From the NCBI GenBank assembly GCA_050246635.1, contig JBFWVR010000010.1:122897-186896 (forward strand): a DNA stretch of 64,000 nt, read 5' to 3'. The translations under genes were made by a program, and so were the position numbers. The notes under the pieces are model-generated. The model saw only the letters and a program-made list of their open reading frames with translations. It was not told where the DNA came from and made no database searches. Shown one piece after another: positions 27,212 to 35,726 of the stretch (position 1 is its first letter; each line of letters starts with the position of its first letter). The DNA comes from JBFWVR01 sp050246635 (GTDB lineage Bacteria > Acidobacteriota > Vicinamibacteria > Vicinamibacterales > UBA2999).

Positions 27212-28362
27212 CACCACACGCCCTCCAGCGTGCCAAGCCACCAGACGAGCCCGACTTCGACGGTGACCTGCGAGCGCCGGAGATCCGCGGCGCCGTGCGG
27301 TCCGGGGAAGAAGGCCCGATCCGACCAGTCACGGCGAAGCTCTCCGCGCAGCAGGAAGCCGTCGGCGGCGCGCCACTCCAGCGTTCCCGTGATCTCCTGG
27401 AGCACCTGATCCACGCCGGCGAACAGCCCTTCGTCATCGAGGCGCTCGTAACGGAGCGCGAACGAGGTGGGCCCCACGAGTGCCGTACGTCCATAGGCGC
27501 CAAGCCCCGTGAGCGTCGTCGTGTCGCCGCCCGCGGCACCCGGATCGTTCGAGGTGCGGTTCAGGTCGAGGCCCGCGCTGAAGCGCGGCGACGGCGTCCA
27601 GGCCGCGTAGGTGTCGAAGATCGTGAACAGCCCGTTTGCACCGCGGGGCATGCCTTGGTCCGGCTGCTCGCGTCCCGCGTAGTAGTTGACCGTCCAGGAG
27701 AGCGTGGGGAGTGGCGTCAGGACAGCCGTCACATGGCTCGACTTGGCCGCGTTGAACTCCTCCGCCTGTTGCGCGCCGTTGCTGAGCGCGTACTGCAACG
27801 TGAGGTGGTCAGTGACGGGCAACGTGACGCGGACGCCGGCGTGGTAGAACGGCAGGAAGCCAAAGAGGTACGCGCGAGAGAAGTGGTCGTTGTCCTTGGC
27901 GAAGCTCGTCTCGAAGCCGAGATTCGACGCGAACTTCCCCACGTCCGCGCGGAGACCACGTCCGACCGGGAACACGTAGGTGCCGTAGGCCTGCCAGATG
28001 TTGCGGTAGACCTCGGGACGCGGCTCGTTGACGGCGCTGCCCTGCACGGCAGCCGTGGCCGGACCGAACATCAGGTCCACGCGCATGCCGAACCGGCGGC
28101 CGGCCTCCACGTCGGGCGCAAGCGCCGCGACGGCGGTCACCTGCTGCAGGTCGAAGGTGTTGGCCCGCGCGTCGTAGGCGCGCAGGGGCGTCACCCGATC
28201 CGGCGGGTCGTTGGTGTTGAACTGGTAGTAGGTCTCGAGGGTGACCCCGAAGTCGACACTGCGCCACGGCGACGGGTCTGGGGGCGCCGCCTCCTGGGCG
28301 GCGGCGAGCCCTGGCACGGCGACACCCAGGAGCACGGCGGCGAAACGCGTACACGCACGCAT
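27211..28362 (-). CDS. Outer-membrane porin (BBP2-like beta-barrel) in the kdp operon
   Basis: A 383-residue protein with a signal peptide ('RFAAVLLGVAVPGLAAAQ'). The mature chain has the alternating strand pattern of a 16- to 18-strand barrel ('DFGVTLETYYQFNTNDPPD', 'GMRVDLMFGP', 'FALRYERLDDEG') and ends in an aromatic ('LEGVW'), as expected for assembly by the Bam complex. Proteins like this precede kdp genes in some bacteria and may let potassium through the outer membrane; that link is inferred from position. It follows kdpE by 70 bases and overlaps the small peptide gene. Confidence 0.82.
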   Translation of the reverse strand: MRACTRFAAVLLGVAVPGLAAAQEAAPPDPSPWRSVDFGVTLETYYQFNTNDPPDRVTPLRAYDARANTFDLQQVTAVAALAPDVEAGRRFGMRVDLMFGPATAAVQGSAVNEPRPEVYRNIWQAYGTYVFPVGRGLRADVGKFASNLGFETSFAKDNDHFSRAYLFGFLPFYHAGVRVTLPVTDHLTLQYALSNGAQQAEEFNAAKSSHVTAVLTPLPTLSWTVNYYAGREQPDQGMPRGANGLFTIFDTYAAWTPSPRFSAGLDLNRTSNDPGAAGGDTTTLTGLGAYGRTALVGPTSFALRYERLDDEGLFAGVDQVLQEITGTLEWRAADGFLLRGELRRDWSDRAFFPGPHGAADLRRSQVTVEVGLVWWLGTLEGVW

Positions 28363-28432
28363 TCCCCCACTGTGGGGCGCGGGAGCTAAAGAAGGCTCCG
28401 GGTGGGAGATAAGGAATTCGTAAGGAACCCCG

Positions 28433-29131
28433 TCAGGGGCCTGGATCGAAGCGGTACCCCACCCATGGTTCGGTCGTGAGGTAGCGCGGATGCGTGTGGT
28501 CGGCCTCGAGCTTTCGCCGGAGCTGCGCCACGAACACCCGCAGGTACTCAGTCTGGGAGGCGTAGTCGGCGCCCCAGATTGCCGTCAGGAGCGCGCGGTG
28601 GGTCAGCACCCGTCCGGGATGGCGGGCGAAGTGCACCAGGAGGTCGAACTCCTTCGGGGTCAGGTGCACCTCGGCTCCGCGCACGACGACGCGGCGGGCT
28701 TCGAGGTCGATGGCGAAGTCACCGGCCTCGATGCGGGCGGCGGCACGGTCGGCAGCCGGTGCGGTCGAGCGCCGGAGCGCCGCACGAACGCGCGCGAGCA
28801 GCTCGTCCATCCCGAAGGGCTTGGTGACGTAGTCGTCCGCGCCGGCGTCGAGCGCGGCCACCTTCATCGGCTCGTCGCCCTTCACCGAGAGGATGATGAC
28901 CGGCACGTCCGATTCCTGGCGGATCCGGCGCGTCACCGACAGCCCGTCCTCCTCGGGCATCGTCAGGTCGAGCACCACGAGCTGCGGCTTCCAGTCGTGG
29001 AACAGGTCGAGCGCGGCCGTGCCGTCGGCGGCCGTGCGCACGTCGAAGTGCTGGGCCTCGAGCGTCACCCGCAGCACCCGCCGGATCTGCGGCTCGTCGT
29101 CCACGACGAGGATTCGGGCCGCGTCGCTCAC
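28433..29131 (-). CDS. kdpE: KdpE-type response regulator
   Basis: A 232-residue OmpR-family regulator. The receiver domain has the acidic pair in 'VVDDEPQIRR', the phospho-accepting Asp in 'LVVLDLTMPEEDG' and Lys in 'YVTKPFGMDELLARV', which resembles KdpE. The C-terminal winged helix has 'LTPKEFDLLVHFARHPGRVL' and 'VGYRF'. It should activate the kdp operon when potassium or turgor is low. The start overlaps the kinase stop by four bases (ATGA). The regulator remains complete although its target pump is broken. Confidence 0.9.
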   Translation of the reverse strand: MSDAARILVVDDEPQIRRVLRVTLEAQHFDVRTAADGTAALDLFHDWKPQLVVLDLTMPEEDGLSVTRRIRQESDVPVIILSVKGDEPMKVAALDAGADDYVTKPFGMDELLARVRAALRRSTAPAADRAAARIEAGDFAIDLEARRVVVRGAEVHLTPKEFDLLVHFARHPGRVLTHRALLTAIWGADYASQTEYLRVFVAQLRRKLEADHTHPRYLTTEPWVGYRFDPGP

Positions 29132-30270
29132 GCCGGCGCCTCCGCAGCCATCGCCCCGTCCCCGTCCTCTTCGTCACCGATGGGCAGGCGAATCCAGAAC
29201 CGGGCGCCTGGCACGTGGTCTGGCCGGTCCGACACGCCGATGCGTCCGCCGTGCGCCTCGACGAGCCCCTGCGCAATGGCCAGCCCCATGCCCAGGCCGA
29301 CCGGCGCCGAACTGCCGGCCGAGCCACGGGCGAACTTGTCGAAGATCCGTTCGCGCTCATCGACCGGCACGCCGGGGCCCTGGTCGTCCACCCGCAGCTC
29401 GACCTGTTCCCCCGGGAAGAGCGCCGCCGACACCGAGATGGTGCTCCCGGGAGGCGAGTACCGGACGGCGTTGTCGAGCAGCTGGTACACCGCCTCGACG
29501 ACCGCGCGCGCGTCCGCGCGCACCAGCGGGATCTCGGCGGGCATGGCCACCTCGAGACGGTCGCCGGCGGCGCGTGCCCCGAGGCGCGCGACCGCAATCG
29601 AGACGATGTCGTCCACGGCGCACCACTGCCGATCGAGCCGCAGCGCGCCGGATTCGATGCGCGCGATGCCCAGCAGGTTCTCGACGAGGTCGTCCAGGCG
29701 ATCGGCTTCCTGGTCGATCACCTCGATCAGCTCGTGGCGCGCCGGCTCCTCGAAGGTTGCTCCAGGCTGCAGGAGCGCCGTGGTCGAGGCCTTGATCGAC
29801 GTGAGGGGGGTGCGCAGGTCGTGGGTGACCGCGTCGATCAGGGCGGCGCGCAGGCGGTCGCTCTGCCGTGCGGCTTCGGCCTCCGTCTCACGTGCGAACG
29901 ACGACCGAAGGGCGTGCAGGAGTCGCTCGGTCTCCGCCCGACTGTGGTCGGCCTCCTCGGCGCGGCGCCTCGCGCGGACCGACAGCTCCCCCACGGCCAC
30001 CGTCAGGCAGACGCCGACCGAGACCCAGTTCAGGGGATCGGCAATCGTCAGGGTACCGGTCGGCGGGATGATGAGAAAGTTGAACGCCGTCGCCGCCGTC
30101 ACACCCGCGGCAATCCCCCCGCTTCGCCCCATGCGGATGGCGATGAGCACGACCACCAGTACGAGCAGCAGCCCGACGCTGGTGACGTTGAGCACCGCCC
30201 CCGCGAGGCGCATGAGCAACGTCGCAACGACAACCACCAGCGAGGCCACGATTGGTGACAGAGGGGGCAA
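29128..30270 (-). CDS. Sensor histidine kinase with DUF4118 domain (KdpD C-terminal half)
   Basis: A 380-residue kinase. Residues 5-100 hold the four-helix DUF4118 membrane domain found in KdpD. The H-box 'AVTHDLRTPLTSIKAS' is near 149, the N-box 'LLDNAVRYSP' near 275, and G-boxes 'DDQGPGVP' and 'GLGMGLAI' follow. It lacks the N-terminal KdpD and USP domains, which are encoded separately at 24697-25851. This split KdpD layout means the two proteins probably form one sensing complex with KdpE. The gene starts just inside a repeat block. Confidence 0.88.
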   Translation of the reverse strand: MPPLSPIVASLVVVVATLLMRLAGAVLNVTSVGLLLVLVVVLIAIRMGRSGGIAAGVTAATAFNFLIIPPTGTLTIADPLNWVSVGVCLTVAVGELSVRARRRAEEADHSRAETERLLHALRSSFARETEAEAARQSDRLRAALIDAVTHDLRTPLTSIKASTTALLQPGATFEEPARHELIEVIDQEADRLDDLVENLLGIARIESGALRLDRQWCAVDDIVSIAVARLGARAAGDRLEVAMPAEIPLVRADARAVVEAVYQLLDNAVRYSPPGSTISVSAALFPGEQVELRVDDQGPGVPVDERERIFDKFARGSAGSSAPVGLGMGLAIAQGLVEAHGGRIGVSDRPDHVPGARFWIRLPIGDEEDGDGAMAAEAPA

Positions 30271-30282
30271 TCGGGGCCATTT

Positions 30283-30603
30283 TAGATCTTCGGATTTCAG
30301 ATTGAAGATTGATTGACGAATGCAGATCGGGGGAATTGAAGATTGGATTTAGCAGATCGGGGGGATTGGAAAATCGGGAAACAAGACACTCGAGCGCGGG
30401 CAGGGTGACGCGGAAGTCACTGCACCACCTCCTGCAGCAATAGGGTCAGACCCCCTTTTCATGGGCACTCGAGGAAAAAGGGGTCTGACCCCTTTTCTGC
30501 CACTCCAATCGCCCAATCCCTCAATCTGGTAAATCCATTCTTCAATCCCCAGATCTGAGATCGTCAATCAATCTTCAATCTGAAATCCGAAGATCTGAAA
30601 TTT
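30283..30603. repeat. Nested palindromic element, about 320 bp, copy B
   Basis: Sister of 24413-24725 with the same order of arms: GATTGAAGATTGATTGACG outer arms, a ggatttagcagat / atctggtaaatcc pair, the CACTCGAG/CTCGAG pair and two GGGGTCTGACCCC cores (30441-30460, 30475-30500). The central segment between the cores is swapped in order relative to copy A, so the inner hairpin is inverted. It fills the whole gap between the kinase start and the DUF5916 stop. Confidence 0.9.
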
Positions 30604-30605
30604 GC

Positions 30606-32876
30606 CTATCTGGCCAACCAGTAGGTCATCTTGATGGCCAGCGACCGGTTGTGCACCATGTAGCTGGGCGATCCCGGCAGGTTGGTGTCCCACCCCTGGT
30701 TGTAGACGATGTAGAGATCGCTGCCCGGCTTGTAGATGTACCAGAAGAGCAGGTTGATGTTGGAGGTCTTCCGGTCGTCGTTGTACTGGAAGAACGCCTT
30801 CACGAACAGGTCCGGCGAGAACGACTGGCTGACGCGGAAGTTCACGACGTTCGTGCCGTACGTCTCGTGCCCAGGCAGCTTGATCTGGTTCCGCGTGTAG
30901 TTCGGCTCGAGCAGCAGCGTCTTCCCGAGCTGGAAGTTGATCGCGGCCGTGTAGGTCTGGCGGTCTCCGTTGTAGTAGCCGCCGGCCTCCGCGGACACGC
31001 TCCCGTAGACCCGCTTCGCCTGGTTCGTCGTCCAGGTGGCGCCGTAGTTCGTCCACGCGTAGTCGCCGACCGGGACGGTCGTGCCTCCCGTCGCGAACGG
31101 CACCGGTGGCGAGTCGAACTCGTGATTCGCCGTGAGCTTCAGGCTCGACGTGTCCTGCCGCTGGAGCTGCACCTCGAGGCCCTGCGTGCGCGACACGAGC
31201 TTGCCCGCGTGGTTCTCGAAGTACTCCAGCGTGCCATTGACGAACAGCTGCCGCATGCCACGCCAGCGCGGGCGGGGCGTCCAGGCGGCCTTCGCCTTCG
31301 TGCTCCGGATGTCGGTCCTGACGATGAAGCCCATCTCGGCGTTGAAGTCGCGGCCGATGTCGGCGTACTGGAGGCCGTAGTTGAAGCGGTCGCTCTTCCA
31401 GATGAAGTCGGCGACCGCGGCGGTGCCGTCGCCGCCCTCGCCGGGCGAGTCGGTCTTCGCTGCCAGCCCGGTCAGCGTGATGTGCGAGCCGAACAGCAGG
31501 CCCATGTCGACGCCGTAGCTCCGGTTGAAGTCCGACTGCCCCCCCTGGCGGTTGAGCAGGATCGCGCCGATGGACGACTGGGCGAGGATGTTGCGCTTCA
31601 CGCGGATGGCGGTGAAGTTGGCCTCCCCAATCGGCTGCGTGCGCCCGCCGCCGAGCGCCAGGTCGGCCGCCTCGGTCGTGATGTTCATCACGCCGACCGT
31701 GTAGTTGCCGACGCGGCCCGTGACCTTGCCGCCGCCGATCAGTGGCACCTCGGTGCCGTTCACGAGGCCGATGCGCCGGCTGTAGAACAGCGGCAGGATG
31801 CCCGGGTCGTTGCGCGCGGCGTCGCCGCCGGGGCTCGATCCGCTCTTGCCGTAGTCGAAGATACCGGCGCTCTCGGTGAAGAAGACGCGCTTCTCGGGGA
31901 AGAACAGGCTGAAGCGCGTGTTGTTGACGACCTCCTGGTCCGCCTCCACCTGCGCGAAGTCGGTGTGGTACGTGAGGTCGGCCGTCAGGTCGTTCGTGAT
32001 GCCGATCTTGAAGTCGCCCCCGATCTGCACGTCCGACTGGAGGCCCTCACCCGTGGTGTAGTCCTTCGAGGCCCGCGGCAGGACGTAGGGCAGGAACTCC
32101 ATGCGCCGGCGCGAGCGGATGTCGCGCATGCCCTGGAGCAGGCCCGCGTTCGACGCGCGCGCGAAGCCGCCGGCGCCCCACTCGCGCGGGAACGGCACCC
32201 AGTAGCTCTCCTCGTTCTTCCGCATGATGATGCGGCAGAGGTTGAGCCCCCAGGTGGCCTCGCCGATCTCCTCCTTGAACCGGAGCTGGCTGAGCGGGAT
32301 GGCAATCTCGACATACCAGCCCTTGTCGTCGATGCTGGTCTCGTTCTCCCAGACCGCGTTCCAGTCGTAGTTGATCGTGCGCCCGTTCTCGACGTTCTGC
32401 GCGTCCTTGAGCGCGCCGTACGGGCTGGTGCTGAAGTAGAACGCGTTGCGGTGATCGTGGAAGGTGTCGAAGACGACCTTGAGCTGGTCGCTGCGCCGCA
32501 GGCCCGAGTCGCGCTTCATCTCGTTGGCGATGATCCCCGACGGGTCATCGTCCCAGGCCCAGACCCCGAGGTAGATCTTGCGATCGTCGTAGAGGATGCG
32601 GAACTCGGTCTTCTCGGTGGAGGGCTGGCCGAACGCGGGCTCACGCTGGATGAAGTTGCCCTGGACGGGCGCCTCGGCCCAGACCGCCTCGTCCAGGTGC
32701 CCGTCGATCTTCGGCGCCTGGCCGTCCGGCACGCGATACGCGATGGCGCGGAAGGAGTGCGGGTCGATGCGGGTGATGTCGAAGGGCTGGCCTGCCCCGG
32801 CTTGCCCGGGCGCCCCCTGCGCCGACGCGGTTCCCGCCGAGAGCACCAGAACGAACGCCGCCACCAGCCGCCGCAT
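30606..32876 (-). CDS. DUF5916 protein with CBM9-like N-terminal domain (paralogue 1)
   Basis: A 756-residue exported protein: signal peptide 1-21 ('RRLVAAFVLVLSAGTASAQ'), a carbohydrate-binding family 9-like beta-sandwich (about 40-230, 'IDGHLDEAVWAEAPVQGNF') and a long DUF5916 beta-strand-rich region ending 'KMTYWLAR'. The strand pattern and terminal aromatic/Arg suggest an outer-membrane barrel. Such proteins are abundant in Acidobacteriota and Bacteroidota; the ligand is unknown. The start at 32876 begins the signal peptide; the in-frame extension upstream is repeat. A paralogue lies at 41399-43708. Confidence 0.85.
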   Translation of the reverse strand: MRRLVAAFVLVLSAGTASAQGAPGQAGAGQPFDITRIDPHSFRAIAYRVPDGQAPKIDGHLDEAVWAEAPVQGNFIQREPAFGQPSTEKTEFRILYDDRKIYLGVWAWDDDPSGIIANEMKRDSGLRRSDQLKVVFDTFHDHRNAFYFSTSPYGALKDAQNVENGRTINYDWNAVWENETSIDDKGWYVEIAIPLSQLRFKEEIGEATWGLNLCRIIMRKNEESYWVPFPREWGAGGFARASNAGLLQGMRDIRSRRRMEFLPYVLPRASKDYTTGEGLQSDVQIGGDFKIGITNDLTADLTYHTDFAQVEADQEVVNNTRFSLFFPEKRVFFTESAGIFDYGKSGSSPGGDAARNDPGILPLFYSRRIGLVNGTEVPLIGGGKVTGRVGNYTVGVMNITTEAADLALGGGRTQPIGEANFTAIRVKRNILAQSSIGAILLNRQGGQSDFNRSYGVDMGLLFGSHITLTGLAAKTDSPGEGGDGTAAVADFIWKSDRFNYGLQYADIGRDFNAEMGFIVRTDIRSTKAKAAWTPRPRWRGMRQLFVNGTLEYFENHAGKLVSRTQGLEVQLQRQDTSSLKLTANHEFDSPPVPFATGGTTVPVGDYAWTNYGATWTTNQAKRVYGSVSAEAGGYYNGDRQTYTAAINFQLGKTLLLEPNYTRNQIKLPGHETYGTNVVNFRVSQSFSPDLFVKAFFQYNDDRKTSNINLLFWYIYKPGSDLYIVYNQGWDTNLPGSPSYMVHNRSLAIKMTYWLAR

Positions 32877-32926
32877 GACGGGGGCATTGTAAAGGCCGCG
32901 CCCGGCGCACGTCGAGGGCGCGGTAG

Positions 32927-33326
32927 GACTCGGCCGCTTCCTGCCCTGAGCGGAGTCGAAGGGCGCGGCCTCGCTGGGACGCCCCTCGCCTTCGCTCGGG
33001 GCGCTAGGACTCGCCATCGCTTCGCTCGGCTCGCTGGGACTCGCGGCTACGCCGCTCGCTAGGAGCGAAGGGCCCTCACTTCGGCTCAGCGTTCCCGCTC
33101 CTGTTGGGGCCGGAGGCCCCGCGCAGCGAGGCGGCGGAGCCGCCGAGTCCCAGCGAGCGCGCAGCGCGAGTCCGAGCGCCCGGAAGGGCGTCCTAGCGAG
33201 GGCCGGAGGCCCGAGTCCCAGCGACGTCCGAAGACCTGGCCAGCGAGGACGAGTCCAAGCGCCCGAAGGGCGTCCCAGCGAGGCCGCGCCCTTCGACTCC
33301 GCTCAGGGCAGGAAGCGGCCGAGTCC
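32927..33326. repeat. Repeat block bounded by a perfect 57-bp inverted repeat
   Basis: Bases 32929-32985 and 33269-33326 are exact reverse complements over 57 positions (gactcggccgcttcctgccc and onward, then its mirror). Between them are many copies of cgctgggactcg / cgagtcccagcg in both orientations, so smaller hairpins nest inside. The block fills the spacer between the DUF5916 gene and the asparaginase stop. Related blocks lie at 34430-34790, 41246-41398 and 43740-43978. Confidence 0.9.
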
Positions 33327-33327
33327 C

Positions 33328-34386
33328 TCAGTACTCCCCGAAAATCCGCTGCAGCTCCGCCGGGTCCTGCGTCTTCGTCAACGCCACCATGAGCAGGATC
33401 CGCCCCTTCTGCGGCAGCAGGTGCTGCGCCTGGATCGCCGGGGGCGGGGCGTCGGCGGGCGGGTTGCCGCGGCGGGTGGCACCGGCGACGTGGTCGCCCG
33501 AGGGGAACACCATCACCACCGGGATCCCCTTCCGGCGGATCGCCTCGAAGGGCTCCCGCTCGCCCGGCGCGAAGCCCGTCGTGGCCACGACGACGCCCTT
33601 GGTGTCGTCCGCAAGGTGCGGCCCCTCGCCACCGGGGTAGGAGTAGAGGAGCTCGACCTTCGGCAGGGACGAGATGGTCGTCGCATCGAACTCGGTGTCG
33701 ACGCCGTGGCGGCGGGCCGGTTTGAAGAAGTAGGTGGGCCCGTCCGCGGCGACCACGCCAAGCATGCCCATGTCACCGGTGCTGAAGCCGCCAATGCGTG
33801 GGTAGATCTTGCGCGCCTCACGGGCGGAGAGGATGCGGTCGTCCATCACCACCATGGCGCCCATCCCGCGCGACTGTGGCGCGGCGGCGGTCCGAACCGC
33901 GTTCAGGAGGTTCATCGGGCCGTCCGGGCTGATGCCCGTGGCCGGGTGCTGCGCGCCGACCACGACGACGGGCTTGTCGGACTTCACGGTGAGGTAGAGG
34001 AAGAACGCCGTCTCCTCGAGCCGATCCGTGCCGTGCGTGACGACCACGCCGGCGAGGTCCGCGCGGTCACGCAGGACCTGGTTGATGCGCTTCGAGAGCC
34101 CCAGCCAGTGCTCGGGCAGGATGTTCGGGCTGGCCGTGTTGATGAACTGCTCGCTCTCGACCTCGGCGAACTTCGCAATCTCCGGCACGCCGGCCACGAT
34201 CTCGTTCACCGGCGTCGTGCCCGCCCGGTACGGCGCCAGGGTGCCGGGCTGGTCCTGCACCCCCGCGATGGTGCCGCCCGTGCCGATCACGAGGACCTTC
34301 GGCAGCGGCTCCTGGGCCAGGGCGGCCGAGGCGGCGAGGAAGACGGCAAGGACGAGCAGGTTGGCACACGCGCGGGCACGCATCAT
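33328..34386 (-). CDS. ansB: Exported L-asparaginase (type II-like)
   Basis: A 352-residue enzyme with a signal peptide ('ANLLVLAVFLAASAALAQ'), so it hydrolyses asparagine to aspartate and ammonia in the periplasm. The two catalytic threonines are in 'VIGTGGTIAG' and 'VVTHGTDRLEETAFF'; 'SPDGPMNLLNAV' and the Lys-containing C-terminal segment complete the fold. The ATG at 34386 follows ggagagag; the alternative Met is the very next codon. The frame extends further upstream through repeats and was not used. Confidence 0.9.
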   Translation of the reverse strand: MMRARACANLLVLAVFLAASAALAQEPLPKVLVIGTGGTIAGVQDQPGTLAPYRAGTTPVNEIVAGVPEIAKFAEVESEQFINTASPNILPEHWLGLSKRINQVLRDRADLAGVVVTHGTDRLEETAFFLYLTVKSDKPVVVVGAQHPATGISPDGPMNLLNAVRTAAAPQSRGMGAMVVMDDRILSAREARKIYPRIGGFSTGDMGMLGVVAADGPTYFFKPARRHGVDTEFDATTISSLPKVELLYSYPGGEGPHLADDTKGVVVATTGFAPGEREPFEAIRRKGIPVVMVFPSGDHVAGATRRGNPPADAPPPAIQAQHLLPQKGRILLMVALTKTQDPAELQRIFGEY

Positions 34387-34429
34387 GGACACTCTCTCCG
34401 GAGGGGAATTGGGACGCAGGGCTGAAATA

Positions 34430-34790
34430 TAACAGGACTCGCGCCTCCGGCGCTCGCTGGGACGCCCCTCGGCTCCGCTCGGGGCGCTAGGACTCGTTCT
34501 CGCTGGGGTCGTGCTTCGAACGTCGCTGGGACTCGGCCGCTCCGCGGCCTCGCTGAGCAAGTGGGACCTTCACTTCGGCTCGGCCTTCCGTTCCTAGCGA
34601 GCGCCGCGAGTCCCAGCGCTCCGAGCGAGCGAGGGGCGTCCTAGCGATGGCCGCGAAGCGGCCGAGTCCCAGCGAGGTCGACGCGCCATCCCAGCGAGAA
34701 CGAGTCCTACGACGGCCAACCGCCGTCGTCCCAGCGAGGCCGCGGAGCGGCCTCACGCGACGGCGCAGCCGTCGCGGCCTCGCCTCCCCC
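34430..34790. repeat. CGCTGGGACTCG-type repeat block
   Basis: Many copies of cgctgggactcg, cgctaggactcg and their complements (cgagtcccagcg, cgagtcctagcg), with local palindromes such as ggccgctccgcggcc. It lies between the asparaginase start and the fluoride riboswitch. No promoter for the asparaginase gene could be picked out. It is the same family as 32927-33326. Confidence 0.8.
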
Positions 34791-34837
34791 CTGCGCATTG
34801 ACATCCCTCCCCGCGTCCGGGGACACTGCGGGTCTCG

Positions 34838-34895
34838 TCTGGTGGTGGAGTCCACCTGAACTGCCGCGGCCTGGCGGCCAATGACTCCTGTGGTG
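34838..34895 (+). promoter_or_regulatory. Fluoride riboswitch (crcB RNA)
   Basis: Order and spacing match the fluoride aptamer: ggtggtggagtccacc (P1/P3 start), the conserved 'tgaactgcc' strand, a GC-rich hairpin (gccgcggcctggcggc), then 'aatgactcctgtgg'. The crystal-solved Thermotoga RNA has the same core strands (AAACUGCC and UGAUGGCCUCU). The first strand is slightly off consensus. It lies 57 bases before crcB, the expected target. A terminator was not obvious, so control may be at translation. Confidence 0.75.
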
Positions 34896-34951
34896 TCCAC
34901 CGCGGGAGAGTTCCATCCTGCACGGCACCTGACGCACGGAGGTGACGCGGG

Positions 34952-35329
34952 ATGGAACGGTTCCTCTGGATCTGCTTCGGCGGCGCGGTCGGCACGGGCG
35001 CGCGGTATCTCGTGGCCCAGTGGGCGGCCGCGCGCTTCGGCACGGCCTTTCCCTACGGCACCCTGTTCGTCAACCTGGCTGGCAGCTTCCTCATTGCCGC
35101 GGTGATGGACGTGGCCATCGCGGCGTGGCCGCCGACGCTGCGCGCGGCCGTGACGGTGGGGGTCATGGGTGGCCTGACGACCTACTCCAGCTTCAACTTC
35201 GAGACGACGAGGCTGCTGCAGGACGGCGCGCCGGTGATGGCCCTCGTGAACGCCGGCGTGACCGTGGTGGGCTGCTTCGTCGCGGGCTGGCTTGGCCTGC
35301 TCGTTTCGCGCCAGCTGCTGGCGCAGTGA
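34952..35329 (+). CDS. crcB: Fluoride channel CrcB/Fluc
   Basis: A 125-residue inner-membrane protein with four helices. The family signatures are 'GGAVGTGARYLVAQW', 'PYGTLFVNLAGSFL' (Asn lining the fluoride pore) and 'GLTTYSSFNFE' (Thr/Ser/Phe residues of the Fluc pore). Fluc dimers let fluoride leak out of the cell. The ATG at 34952 has a ggagg box nine bases away. It is controlled by the riboswitch upstream and followed after eight bases by a DUF190 gene. Confidence 0.94.
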   Translation: MERFLWICFGGAVGTGARYLVAQWAAARFGTAFPYGTLFVNLAGSFLIAAVMDVAIAAWPPTLRAAVTVGVMGGLTTYSSFNFETTRLLQDGAPVMALVNAGVTVVGCFVAGWLGLLVSRQLLAQ

Positions 35330-35337
35330 GGGACGTC

Positions 35338-35691
35338 ATGCGGGTAATCGACGGCGAACAGCTCCTGGTGCGCATCTTCATCGGCGAGTCCGACACGGTC
35401 GGCCACACGCCGCTCCCGCGCGCGCTGCTCGATCGCCTGCGCAAGGAGGGCTTCGCCGGCGCCACGGTCATCCACGGCGTCGCCGGCTTCGGCGCCAGCA
35501 GCGTCGTGCACACCGCCAGCCTCGTCGGCCTCTCCACCGACCTGCCCGTGCTCATCGAGGTCGTGGACGACCAGGCCCACATCGACCGCTTGCTGCCCAT
35601 CCTCGACGAGATGCTCACCGGCGGCGCGCTGGTCACGATGGAGAAGGTGCGAGTGCTGAAGTACGCCAGCCGGCCACGGAAGGACCACTGA
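35338..35691 (+). CDS. DUF190 (PII-like) protein linked to crcB
   Basis: A 117-residue cytoplasmic protein of the DUF190/UPF0166 family, which folds like PII signalling proteins. Typical parts are 'LLVRIFIGESDTVGHTPLPR', 'GATVIHGVAGFGASS' and 'DLPVLIEVVDDQAHIDRLL'. It is often found beside crcB and presumably tunes fluoride export, but its ligand is unknown. A gaggg box precedes the ATG, and the gap to crcB is eight bases. Confidence 0.88.
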   Translation: MRVIDGEQLLVRIFIGESDTVGHTPLPRALLDRLRKEGFAGATVIHGVAGFGASSVVHTASLVGLSTDLPVLIEVVDDQAHIDRLLPILDEMLTGGALVTMEKVRVLKYASRPRKDH

Positions 35692-35718
35692 CACAGCGGG
35701 ACTCTGCCCCGCTACAAT
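35688..35718 (+). promoter_or_regulatory. Candidate promoter of the restriction-modification operon
   Basis: CTGACA (35688-35693) and TACAAT (35713-35718) with a 19-base spacer that contains the gcggggcagagtcccgct-type hairpin on the opposite strand. TACAAT lies only nine bases before the res ATG, and no ribosome site is present, so the transcript may be leaderless. The spacing is longer than ideal. Confidence 0.45.
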
Positions 35719-35726
35719 ATCGCCCG

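Noticed and set aside
30651..33062. An 803-residue plus-strand reading frame opposite the DUF5916 gene
   Set aside because: Same shadow pattern; the minus-strand gene has a signal peptide and a close paralogue at 41399-43708.
32877..33327. Insertion sequence because of its 57-bp inverted ends
   Set aside because: The interior has no transposase and consists of short repeats; it is better described as a palindromic repeat block.
35292..35726. N-terminal extension of the restriction protein
   Set aside because: The frame overlaps the DUF190 gene in another phase and is Arg-rich noise; the Res fold begins at the ATG at 35727.
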